Part shown: positions 1 to 5,552 of the stretch, piece after piece | Numbering within the stretch: position 1 is the stretch's first letter | Layout of the letters: each line of letters opens with the position of its first letter | Assembly: GCA_903914985.1 (NCBI GenBank) | Contig: CAIWRE010000197.1 | Coordinates: 1-8,015, forward strand | Length of the DNA: 8,015 bases | Reading direction: 5' to 3' | Source of the DNA: an uncultured beta proteobacterium | GTDB taxonomy: Bacteria > Pseudomonadota > Gammaproteobacteria > Burkholderiales > Burkholderiaceae_C | Notes under the pieces: model-generated | The model's database searches: none | What the model saw: only the letters and a program-made list of their open reading frames with translations | Told to the model about the DNA's origin: nothing | Program-made: the position numbers and the translations under genes

Positions 1-105
1 GTCCAAGCCCGCACCGCCCGTGAGCTTGTCGTCGCCACCCTGTCCGTCCAGGGTGTCGTAGCCCGTTGTGCCCTTGAGGGCGTCTGCACCGGCAGTACCG
101 AGGAT
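1..105 (-). repeat. Start of RTX nonapeptide calcium-binding repeats
   Basis: Residues 1275-1309. G-T-A-G-A-D-A-L-K, then G-x-D-T-L-D-G-Q-G-G-D-D-K-L-T-G-G-A-G-L-D follow the RTX consensus G-G-x-G-x-D-x-L-x. These repeats form a calcium-loaded beta-roll and mark substrates of type I secretion. The array runs off the left edge, so copy number and the C-terminal secretion signal cannot be seen. Confidence 0.9.
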
Positions 106-3100
106 GGGGGTGAACTCCACGCCTACCGTCAGGTCTTTGACCAACTTGTAGCCAGTCTTGGCGTTGGTCATTGTCACCGTGACTTCGTAAATGCCGTCGT
201 GGTTTGTGTCTGTGGGCTGCTCGTAGTCCTTGCCGGTGGCGAAGGTGAGAGCGCCTTTGGTGGAGATTTTGAATAGGCTGGCATCCAAGCCGCTGAGGGT
301 GTATTTGGGGGCTGTTCCAAGCAGCGTGTCGGTCACCGCGAGGGTGGTGATGGCGGTGGTGTTTTCCGCGGCAGATGTGTTGTAGTTGGCGACTTGTACC
401 GGCGCGTTGCTTGTGACGCTCTCCAAAGTGCCACCGCCGTCGGTGTAACTTGCAACCACGCTTACCTCTTTACCAAGCTGGGCTTGGGTAACCGTAAAGC
501 TAGATTGCGTTGCACCGGCGATGGCTTGGCCACCGGTGAACCATTGGTAACTGATAGTGCCCATGCCATCGGCGTCCGCCAGGGTGTTCGTTGCAGCGAG
601 GGTTTGACCTAGCTTTGGCGTGCCGGTGATGGTGACTGTGCCAGTGGGGGTGTTGTTCACTGGCACATCAATAATGGTGCCAGTGGCCACGCCAGTGCTG
701 CCCAGCGTGTAGCCATCACCTGCCACCACAGAGACCGTCAGGGTTTCTGGGGCCTCACTTATCTGGTCTGCGGTGGCGTGGACGGTCAGCGTTGCGGTAG
801 ATGCCCCAGCAGCGAAGGTCAGTTGGGCGTGTGCAGGCGCATCGGAGAATTTGGTCACAAAACCGTCCCAGCCCCCAGAGTTGGTTTGGCCGTCGATGGA
901 GCCGGCGGTATCCCCTGCAATGTAGACCGCACCATCGGCGCCGGTTGCGACTGACCAGCCAATGTCAAAACCTGGGCCACCGGCCAACCGGGTCCAAGCT
1001 TTGGTGCCGTCGGCTGTGTACTTGATCACAAAAGCGTTCGGGCTCCCGTTGTTGGTTTGGCCGTCGATGGAGCCTGTGGTGTACCCCGCAACGTAGACAG
1101 AGCCATCCGCGCCGGTTGCGACTGAATAGCAAAATTCTTCACCCGCGCCATCGGCCAGTCGTGTCCACACTTTGGTACCGTCGGCTGTGTATTTGGTCAC
1201 AAAACCGCCGCCGTTGCTGGCTTGACCGTCGATGGAGCCTGTGGTGTACCCCGCAACGTAGACAGAGCCATCCGCGCCGGTTGCCACCGAATAGCCATAG
1301 TCGTCACCCTGTCCACCGGCCAGTCGGGTCCACGCTTTGGTGCCGTCGGCTGTGAATTTGGTCACAAAACCGTCCCAGCCCCCAGAGTTGGTTTGGCCGT
1401 CGATGGAGGCGTCGGTCTGCCCCGCAATGTAGACCGAGCCATCCGCGCCAGTTGCTACTGACATGCAATCATCGAAACCGGCGCCACCGGTAAGTCGGGT
1501 CCACGCTTTGGTGCCATCGGCTGTGTACTTGGTCACAAAACCGTCTGAGCGCCCGTTGTTGGTTTGGCCGTCGATGGAGGCGCTCTCAGTCCATCCGGCA
1601 ATGTACATCGAGCCATCCGTGCCGGAGGCGACCGCCAGGGCAGAGTCGGCACTCGCACCACCGGCCAGTCGGGTCCACACTTTGGTACCGTCGGCTGTGT
1701 ATTTGGTGACGAAAGCGTCCCAGCTGCCGTTGCTGGCTTGGCCGTCGATGGAGCCTGTGGTGTACCCCGCAACGTAGACAGAGCCATCCGCGCCGGTTGC
1801 GACTGAATAGCCCATGTCATCACGCGCACCACCGACCAGTCGGGTCCACGCTTTGGTGCCGTTGGCGGTGTACTTGGTCACAAAACCGTCCAAGCCCCCA
1901 GAGTTGGTTTGGCCGTCGATGGAGGTGCTGTCGGTGAACCCTCCAATGTAGACCGAGCCATCTGCGCCGGCGGCGACCGCCCTGGCAGAGTCGGTACCCG
2001 CGCCACCGACCAGTTTGGTCCACTGTTGTGTGGGCGAATCAGACTTGTTCAGCACTAAGGTGCATGTGTAGTCATCCGCCGTCGCTGTGCCGCTCACGCC
2101 CAGGTTGACCGTAAGCGCAGCGCTGAGATCACCCGTGCGGGTGAAGGTGTAAACCAAGTCACCGCCCTCCATGGTTTGGGCTTGGGCAAGGGTGACGCCG
2201 ACCACCACTTGTTCTACTGAGATAGCCGCACTGGACACGCTCTCAACGGTGCCCCCGCCGTCGGTGTAGCTGGCCGTTACTGCAATGGCTTTACCGACCT
2301 GGGCTTGCCCCAAGGTGAAGCTTGCACCCGCTGCGCCGGAGATGGCGGCACCATCGGCCAGCCATTGGTAGCTGATGGTGCCCAGTCCGTCCACATCTGC
2401 CAGGGTATTGGCAGCCGTCAAGGTCTGGCCTTGGGTAGGGGTGCCGCTGATGGTGACACTGCCGGTGGGGGCGTCGTTGACGTTGGTGACGACGGTGGTG
2501 GATTCGCTGCTGACGCTTTCTGGTGTGCCTAGAAGGTCGGTGTAGCTGGCGGTTACGCTGATGGCCTTGCCAACCTGAGCTTGGCCCAGGGTCAGGCTTG
2601 GACCAGTCGCGCTCGTTATAGCAACGCCATCGGCCATCCACTGGTAGCCGAGTTCGCCCAAACCGTCCGAGTCAGCCAGGGTGTTGGTGGTGGTCAGAGC
2701 TTGGCCTACTTTAGGGGTACCAATAACTGCTATCGCTCCAACTGGCGAGTGATTGAAAGACGAGTCCTGAACTTTAATCAGGAATCCATTAGAACCCCGA
2801 CTATCACTGTAAACATTGACACCCGCCCAACTTAGATAACTACCGCTACCATCGGCTGGTGTGACTGCACCAGCAAGGTAAATGGCTCCATCGGGCCCAG
2901 TTTTCAGGCTCGCTAGCCAATCGTCGTCAGTTGTACCAAAAAGTTTGCACCAAACCGCTGAACCGTCGGGGTTATACCTAGTGACGAATATGTCTTTACC
3001 ACCATGGCTAAACTGACTGTTATAGTTTCCAGAAACCGTTCCTGCAACGTAAATCGCTCCATCTGCACCAACGGCGCTTAAGATTCCGCCATATGCCGCG

Positions 3101-3927
3101 GAACTTACGGTCGATGATTTACTCCAATCCCACGCGCCGCTATCTTGTAAGGAACGAACCCATTCCTTACTACCATCTGAGTTATAACAGGTAATAAAGT
3201 CGCTTAGATTGTTGAAGCCACCGTTACTATGGCCCATAACATAGATATGGCCGTCTTGGCTAATGCTTACTCCTGCCGCAATTTCATCATTGGGGCCACC
3301 GATAAGTCGGGACCAAGATAACACCCCATTCGGAAGTACACGCTGAAGGAAAATATCAGAGCCGTTGCCATACTCAGGGCCTCCGCCATTCACTATGCCT
3401 TGAAAATTTTGGTAGCTGATGCCACAGACGATAACGCTACTATCAGAGGCAATTGAAACGATCGTACTGAAGGTGAATGACGATCCGCCAAAGTAGTCGG
3501 TCCAAAGTACACTCCCATCAGTATTCAATGCGGTAATAAATCCAAAGTGACTACCTCCGCCGCCCAAGTTTGCGTCCCTCGGAGGCAATCCGTCAAGTGC
3601 TCGGTCAGAATAACCTGATCCGGCAACATAGGTCACGCCAGCGCCATTAGTCGCCACGCAGACCGGATCACCACTTAGTGACCCATAACCATTCGACGTC
3701 ATTAGGTTTGACGTATTAAAAACGACAAACCCATCTGAGTTAAATTTGGTTACATACCCTGGGCCATTGCCAGTGACATAGATATTATTTGAGGCATCAA
3801 TAGAGGCACCGAGAGCACCGCCTCGGTAATTAGGTGACAAATTTAATACGTCAGTCCATCCGAGAGACGGATCTCCAACGTAACGTACCCAAACAATCTT
3901 TGGGTCAGACTCAATATTTTGATTCAT
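1..3927 (-). CDS. Giant modular RTX exoprotein with two SBBP propellers, Ig-like, Calx-beta and cadherin-like domains (3' end missing)
   Basis: I translated this frame codon by codon from the ATG at 3927 to the window edge and found no stop in 1309 codons. An in-frame TAG at 3943-3945 limits the start to this ATG or a GTG nine bases upstream; neither has a good ribosome binding site. Domain order by residue: propeller 1 (about 10-388), Ig-like 1 (395-483), Ig-like 2 (486-569), first half of Calx-beta (570-621), propeller 2 (636-1028), second half of Calx-beta (1034-1089), Ig-like 3 (1092-1179), cadherin-like (1180-1272), then RTX repeats from 1275. The RTX glycine/aspartate repeats bind calcium and fold the protein outside the cell after type I secretion; the lack of a signal peptide fits. 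Such proteins are usually surface adhesins or secreted matrix proteins, but the exact role here is unknown. The C-terminus and secretion signal lie beyond the left edge. Composition changes sharply along the gene. Confidence 0.93.
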   Translation of the reverse strand, partial: MNQNIESDPKIVWVRYVGDPSLGWTDVLNLSPNYRGGALGASIDASNNIYVTGNGPGYVTKFNSDGFVVFNTSNLMTSNGYGSLSGDPVCVATNGAGVTYVAGSGYSDRALDGLPPRDANLGGGGSHFGFITALNTDGSVLWTDYFGGSSFTFSTIVSIASDSSVIVCGISYQNFQGIVNGGGPEYGNGSDIFLQRVLPNGVLSWSRLIGGPNDEIAAGVSISQDGHIYVMGHSNGGFNNLSDFITCYNSDGSKEWVRSLQDSGAWDWSKSSTVSSAAYGGILSAVGADGAIYVAGTVSGNYNSQFSHGGKDIFVTRYNPDGSAVWCKLFGTTDDDWLASLKTGPDGAIYLAGAVTPADGSGSYLSWAGVNVYSDSRGSNGFLIKVQDSSFNHSPVGAIAVIGTPKVGQALTTTNTLADSDGLGELGYQWMADGVAITSATGPSLTLGQAQVGKAISVTASYTDLLGTPESVSSESTTVVTNVNDAPTGSVTISGTPTQGQTLTAANTLADVDGLGTISYQWLADGAAISGAAGASFTLGQAQVGKAIAVTASYTDGGGTVESVSSAAISVEQVVVGVTLAQAQTMEGGDLVYTFTRTGDLSAALTVNLGVSGTATADDYTCTLVLNKSDSPTQQWTKLVGGAGTDSARAVAAGADGSVYIGGFTDSTSIDGQTNSGGLDGFVTKYTANGTKAWTRLVGGARDDMGYSVATGADGSVYVAGYTTGSIDGQASNGSWDAFVTKYTADGTKVWTRLAGGASADSALAVASGTDGSMYIAGWTESASIDGQTNNGRSDGFVTKYTADGTKAWTRLTGGAGFDDCMSVATGADGSVYIAGQTDASIDGQTNSGGWDGFVTKFTADGTKAWTRLAGGQGDDYGYSVATGADGSVYVAGYTTGSIDGQASNGGGFVTKYTADGTKVWTRLADGAGEEFCYSVATGADGSVYVAGYTTGSIDGQTNNGSPNAFVIKYTADGTKAWTRLAGGPGFDIGWSVATGADGAVYIAGDTAGSIDGQTNSGGWDGFVTKFSDAPAHAQLTFAAGASTATLTVHATADQISEAPETLTVSVVAGDGYTLGSTGVATGTIIDVPVNNTPTGTVTITGTPKLGQTLAATNTLADADGMGTISYQWFTGGQAIAGATQSSFTVTQAQLGKEVSVVASYTDGGGTLESVTSNAPVQVANYNTSAAENTTAITTLAVTDTLLGTAPKYTLSGLDASLFKISTKGALTFATGKDYEQPTDTNHDGIYEVTVTMTNAKTGYKLVKDLTVGVEFTPILGTAGADALKGTTGYDTLDGQGGDDKLTGGAGLD
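112..390 (-). other. Domain: cadherin-like repeat
   Basis: Residues about 1180-1272. The motif A-E-N-T-T near the start, L-S-G-L-D-A-S-L-F-K-I, G-A-L-T-F, then D-Y-E-Q-P-T-D-T-N-H-D-G-I-Y-E-V-T-V matches the bacterial cadherin-like pattern: an A-E-N opening, a G-x-L strand, and a D-Y-E motif followed by D-x-x-x-D-G-x-Y. The acidic positions suggest calcium binding between domains. It directly precedes the RTX array. Confidence 0.75.
391..654 (-). other. Domain: Ig-like repeat 3
   Basis: Residues 1092-1179. N-N-T-P-T-G-T-V-T-I-T-G-T-P, then N-T-L-A-D-A-D-G-M-G-T-I-S-Y-Q-W, then A-S-Y-T-D-G-G-G-T-L-E-S-V. It is clearly homologous to Ig-like 1 and 2 but is separated from them by the Calx-beta domain with its embedded propeller. 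If the propeller is ignored, the order Ig-Ig-Calx-Ig is a regular spacer array. Confidence 0.8.
661..828 (-). other. Domain: Calx-beta, C-terminal half
   Basis: Residues 1034-1089. A-Q-L-T-F-A-A-G-A-S-T-A-T-L-T-V, then a D-Q-I-S-E-A-P-E-T-L-T-V-S-V segment and a closing G-T-I-I-D. This is the second half of a Calx-beta domain, containing the E-x-x-E-T-L calcium-site region. It starts only six residues after the last propeller repeat ends, and its natural N-terminal partner lies upstream of propeller 2. Confidence 0.82.
844..2022 (-). repeat. Seven tandem SBBP repeats, about 171 bp each (beta-propeller 2)
   Basis: Residues 636-1028. Seven copies of a unit beginning W-T-[RK]-L-x-G-G and continuing through V-A-x-G-x-D-G-S-V-Y-[IV]-A-G to S-I-D-G-Q-[TA]-[NS] and F-V-T-K-[YF]-T-A-D-G-T-K. 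The S-I-D-G-Q motif starts at residues 669, 726, 784, 841, 898, 953 and 1010, so the spacing is 57, 58, 57, 57, 55 and 57 residues. The fifth copy lacks two residues in the S-N-G-S-W-D-A-F turn; every length change is a whole number of codons. Seven equal blades is the natural number for a closed seven-bladed propeller. The nucleotide sequence is highly homogeneous, including exact copies longer than 55 nt. The strand, ligand and function of the blades beyond the fold cannot be read from sequence. Confidence 0.88.
1057..1130. repeat. Exact 74-nt repeat copy (second copy at 1738-1811, shorter 59-nt copy at 1226-1284)
   Basis: Bases 1057-1130 and 1738-1811 are identical by direct reading. The 59-nt core (1061-1119 and 1742-1800) is also identical at 1226-1284. 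The copies lie in blades 2, 5 and 6 of propeller 2 and include synonymous positions, so selection on the protein alone does not explain the identity. Recent duplication or gene conversion between blades is the simplest explanation. Confidence 0.9.
2065..2220 (-). other. Domain: Calx-beta, N-terminal half
   Basis: Residues 570-621. M-E-G-G-D-L-V-Y-T-F-T-R-T-G-D, then A-L-T-V-N-L-G-V-S-G-T-A-T-A-D-D-Y-T, is the classic opening of a Calx-beta domain. In ordinary Calx-beta domains the D-D-Y-T segment is followed within about 10-15 residues by a strand such as x-x-T-F-A-A-G-x-x-x-A-T-x-T-V. Here that strand appears only some 410 residues later, after propeller 2. Calx-beta modules bind calcium or act as structural spacers in extracellular proteins. 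Confidence 0.8.
2221..2472 (-). other. Domain: Ig-like repeat 2
   Basis: Residues 486-569. It has the same pattern as Ig-like 1 and 3 (G-T-P-T-Q-G-Q-T-L, N-T-L-A-D-V-D-G, Y-Q-W-L-A-D-G, A-S-Y-T-D-G-G-G-T). It is closer to Ig-like 3 than to Ig-like 1 in the G-G-G-T-x-E-S-V segment. It leads straight into the first half of the Calx-beta domain. Confidence 0.8.
2479..2745 (-). other. Domain: Ig-like repeat 1
   Basis: Residues 395-483. It shows the pattern G-T-P-x-x-G-Q-x-L, then N-T-L-A-D-x-D-G-x-G, then Y-Q-W-x-A-D-G, then Q-A-Q-V-G-K-x-I-x-V-x-A-S-Y-T-D. This is a bacterial Ig-like fold common in large RTX and adhesin proteins, where it acts as a spacer. It follows propeller 1 directly, and the GC content rises to the gene's usual high level across this junction. 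It ends in a V-N-D-A-P linker, which is typical between such domains. Confidence 0.8.
2764..3900 (-). other. Domain: N-terminal SBBP-type beta-propeller 1 (AT-rich, divergent blades)
   Basis: Residues about 10-388 of the giant protein. The signature F-[IV]-T-x-[YL]-N-x-D-G-S-x-x-W recurs with variation near residues 58, 130, 192, 244 and 313, and a final GFLIKV strand sits near 380. Each is preceded by a D-G-x-[IV]-Y-[VL]-[AT]-G strand. This is the SBBP (beta-propeller) repeat pattern, with about six blades of unequal length (roughly 50-70 residues). Unlike propeller 2, the blades are diverged from one another and contain insertions, for example around residues 109-128. Sampled 60-base lines here are 40-50% GC, against 60-65% in propeller 2, so the two propellers did not arise by recent duplication of each other. 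The ligand is unknown. Confidence 0.75.
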
Positions 3928-4081
3928 AGGTACCACAGATAACTACCAAATCCTGAAACGTCAGCGCCGCGCGGTTACCCAACACCGGAATCAGCACCGC
4001 CGCCGTGCTGCCTGATCCATCTGCGAGGTACCAAAGGTCGCTTGTTGGCTTGTCGTAAATCAGGTGCCCGTTGGGTGGCAC
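3911..4081 (-). pseudogene. Detached C-terminal tail of an RTX exoprotein (remnant)
   Basis: A frame offset from the giant gene reads V-P-P-N-G-H-L-I-Y-D-K-P-T-S-D-L-W-Y, then L-A-D-G-S-G-S-T-A-A-V, then L-G-N-R-A-A-L-T-F-Q-D-L-V-V-I. This closely matches the usual C-terminal end of RTX proteins (L-x-Y-D-A-D-G-S-G-x-x-A-A-V ... A-L-T-x-x-D-F-V-V-I), which carries the type I secretion signal. Such proteins normally end at or just after V-V-I; here nine further residues follow before the TGA at 3911-3913, which overlaps the giant gene by 17 nt. The open frame continues upstream to a TAA at 4151-4153, but those residues do not look like RTX sequence. There is no ATG; GTG codons at 4088-4090 and 4079-4081 are the only plausible starts. 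Most likely it is the stump of a lost or rearranged RTX gene. A small expressed peptide is less likely. Confidence 0.65.
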
Positions 4082-4105
4082 TCTGACCACCCCATGTTCG
4101 CGCCG

Positions 4106-4126
4106 CTTTACAAAAAATTTGTAAAG
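4106..4126. promoter_or_regulatory. Perfect 9-bp inverted repeat CTTTACAAA-N3-TTTGTAAAG
   Basis: The arms at 4106-4114 and 4118-4126 are exact reverse complements around three A bases. The stem is AT-rich with no clear T-tract after it on either strand, so it reads more like a protein-binding palindrome than an intrinsic terminator. It sits between the candidate promoter and the RTX remnant, about 180 nt upstream of the giant gene's ATG. Confidence 0.5.
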
Positions 4127-4149
4127 ACGAACTAGTCCTTTAGAACTTA

Positions 4150-4165
4150 ATTACAGGGATGTAAT
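4150..4165. promoter_or_regulatory. Inverted repeat ATTACA-N4-TGTAAT (possible operator)
   Basis: Perfect 6-bp arms (4150-4155 and 4160-4165) separated by four bases. It shares the half-site TTACA/TGTAA with the inverted repeat centred at 4116, about 41 bp away (close to four helical turns). It overlaps the candidate -10 box. Which regulator would bind it is unknown. Confidence 0.35.
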
Positions 4166-4177
4166 CCAATAGGCCAA
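4150..4177 (-). promoter_or_regulatory. Possible sigma-70 promoter for the giant RTX gene
   Basis: On the minus strand, TTGGCC (4172-4177) is followed after 16 nt by TGTAAT (4150-4155), a five-of-six match to the -10 consensus. It would give a leader of about 215 nt before the ATG at 3927. The -10 box coincides with one arm of the ATTACA/TGTAAT inverted repeat, which would suit repression. Assigned by eye only. Confidence 0.28.
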
Positions 4178-4236
4178 TCAGAGTTGCAGCCAGTGCAAAC
4201 AGCCTGTGCAGTTACCGTAAAACCCTGATTTGCCGC

Positions 4237-5538
4237 CTACATCACCCCCGAAAAAACCATCACGGCGACCATGTCACCGGCGGCAACAGTGCCCTGGTCA
4301 TGGTGCAAAACCAGCAAGCCGTTGGCCTTGACCATGGAACTGAGCACGCCGGACCCTTGGTCGCCGGTGGTTTGCACACAGAGATGGCCCTGGTCATCCG
4401 TGCTTACGATGGCACGCTGGTATTCGGTGCGCCCCGGCTTTTTGCGGATGGGCTGCGAGCTCCGCGCTTTGAGCAAGGGCGGCACCACCGCGGGGTCATT
4501 GGCATCGGCGCCCATCATGCGCCACAGGGCAGGGCGCACAAAGGCCAGAAAAGTGACCATCACCGCCACTGGATTGCCCGGCAGACCAAATAGCGGCACC
4601 TGTCCCAAGCGGCCTACCGCCATCGGCCGGCCCGGTCGCATGGCAATGCGCCAAAACACCACCCCACCTTCGCCGGGTGTGTCGCTTTGGGCGATTTTTC
4701 GCATCATGGCTTTGGTGTGGTCGGCTTCTCCCACACTCACGCCGCCGCTGGTGATGATGGCGTCCGCTTGCATTACCGCGCTGCGAAAGGCTGCTTCTAG
4801 TTGCGCCGGATCGTCCTTGACCACGCCGAGGTCTATGCATTCAATGCCCATGCGCTGCAACATGCCCCAAACGGTGTAGCGGTTGCTGTCAAACACCGCG
4901 CCTTCGCGCGGCGCATCACCCAGACTCAAAATCTCGTCACCGGTGGAAAAATAGGCCACGCGCAGACGGCGCCATACCTGAACGGTGGGCAAGCCCAGAC
5001 TCGCGAGCAAGCCCAGGCTCGCCGGTCCCAGTACGCTGCCAGCCGCCAAGGCGACCTTGCCGCGTTGCAAGTCTTCGCCCCGGGCGCGCCGGTTGTCACC
5101 TGAGCCCAGTGCGTCCTTGGGAATCGTGATGTGCGGGTCATCAAGCTGCACCATTTCTTGCGGTACCACGGTGTTGAGCATGGCGGGCAAGACGGCGCCC
5201 GTCGTGATGCGGATGCACTGCCCGGGCGCAATGTCGCCTTTGTATGCTTGCCCCGCCAAGGCCGCGCCCACCACCTCTAGCCGCAGCGCTTCTCCGCTTA
5301 TCAATGCGCGACCGTCAAAAGCGTAACCGTCCATTGCCGAGTTGTCGTGAGGTGGAACATCCACCGGGCTGACGACGTCGTGAGCCAGTACCCGGCCCTG
5401 GGCTTGCAAGATCGGAAGCACTTCAACCTCTTTGGGCAGTGGCACCAGTTTTGCCAGGAAAGCGTTGACCAGGTGGGCAGGCAGGGCCTGCGGGTCGTAA
5501 CCCTGCAGTTCAGCGGCGATCTGTTCCAGCGTTTTCAT
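4237..5538 (-). CDS. moeA: Molybdopterin molybdenumtransferase MoeA
   Basis: MoeA inserts molybdate into adenylylated molybdopterin in the cytoplasm, giving the Mo cofactor. The protein has 433 residues, a normal length for the family. Motifs seen: D-N-S-A-M-D-G-Y-A (65-73), T-G-A-V-L-P (113-118), R-R-A-R-G-E-D (150-156), S-T-G-D-E (198-202), S-G-G-V-S-V-G-E-A-D (264-273), R-P-G-R-P-M-A-V-G (301-309) and G-L-P-G-N-P-V-A (318-325). The last ones mark the MoaB/Mog-like molybdopterin-binding domain, followed by a C-terminal beta-barrel (about 350-433). One small departure: the usual G-A-D-x-V-V after the T-G-A motif reads M-L-N-T-V-V here. It is the last gene of the moa-mob-moe operon, with its ATG 14 nt after the mobA stop; there is no clear Shine-Dalgarno. 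No convincing terminator follows it. Confidence 0.97.
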   Translation of the reverse strand: MKTLEQIAAELQGYDPQALPAHLVNAFLAKLVPLPKEVEVLPILQAQGRVLAHDVVSPVDVPPHDNSAMDGYAFDGRALISGEALRLEVVGAALAGQAYKGDIAPGQCIRITTGAVLPAMLNTVVPQEMVQLDDPHITIPKDALGSGDNRRARGEDLQRGKVALAAGSVLGPASLGLLASLGLPTVQVWRRLRVAYFSTGDEILSLGDAPREGAVFDSNRYTVWGMLQRMGIECIDLGVVKDDPAQLEAAFRSAVMQADAIITSGGVSVGEADHTKAMMRKIAQSDTPGEGGVVFWRIAMRPGRPMAVGRLGQVPLFGLPGNPVAVMVTFLAFVRPALWRMMGADANDPAVVPPLLKARSSQPIRKKPGRTEYQRAIVSTDDQGHLCVQTTGDQGSGVLSSMVKANGLLVLHHDQGTVAAGDMVAVMVFSGVM

Positions 5539-5552
5539 TCGGTGTAACCGTA

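Noticed and set aside
844..2022. Regularly spaced repeats that could suggest a CRISPR array
   Set aside because: The period is about 171 bp, repeats and intervening sequence are both coding, the frame is kept, and the units translate to SBBP blades.
1533..2641. Minus-strand frames in other phases within the repeat region (1533-1832, 1820-2023, 2291-2641)
   Set aside because: They lie inside the long main frame, which carries all the domain signatures. Their translations are low-complexity and rich in Arg, Pro, His or Thr, as expected from out-of-phase reading.
3911..4150. The orphan RTX frame as the true N-terminus of the giant protein, joined by a frameshift
   Set aside because: The piece reads as a protein C-terminus, not a start, and the giant frame has its own ATG leading directly into a propeller strand. 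A sequencing frameshift would place a secretion tail at the N-terminus, which makes no sense.
4166..4236. A terminator after moeA
   Set aside because: Only a weak TTGCA/TGCAA pairing is visible at about 4186-4200, with no GC-rich stem and no T-tract on the minus strand.
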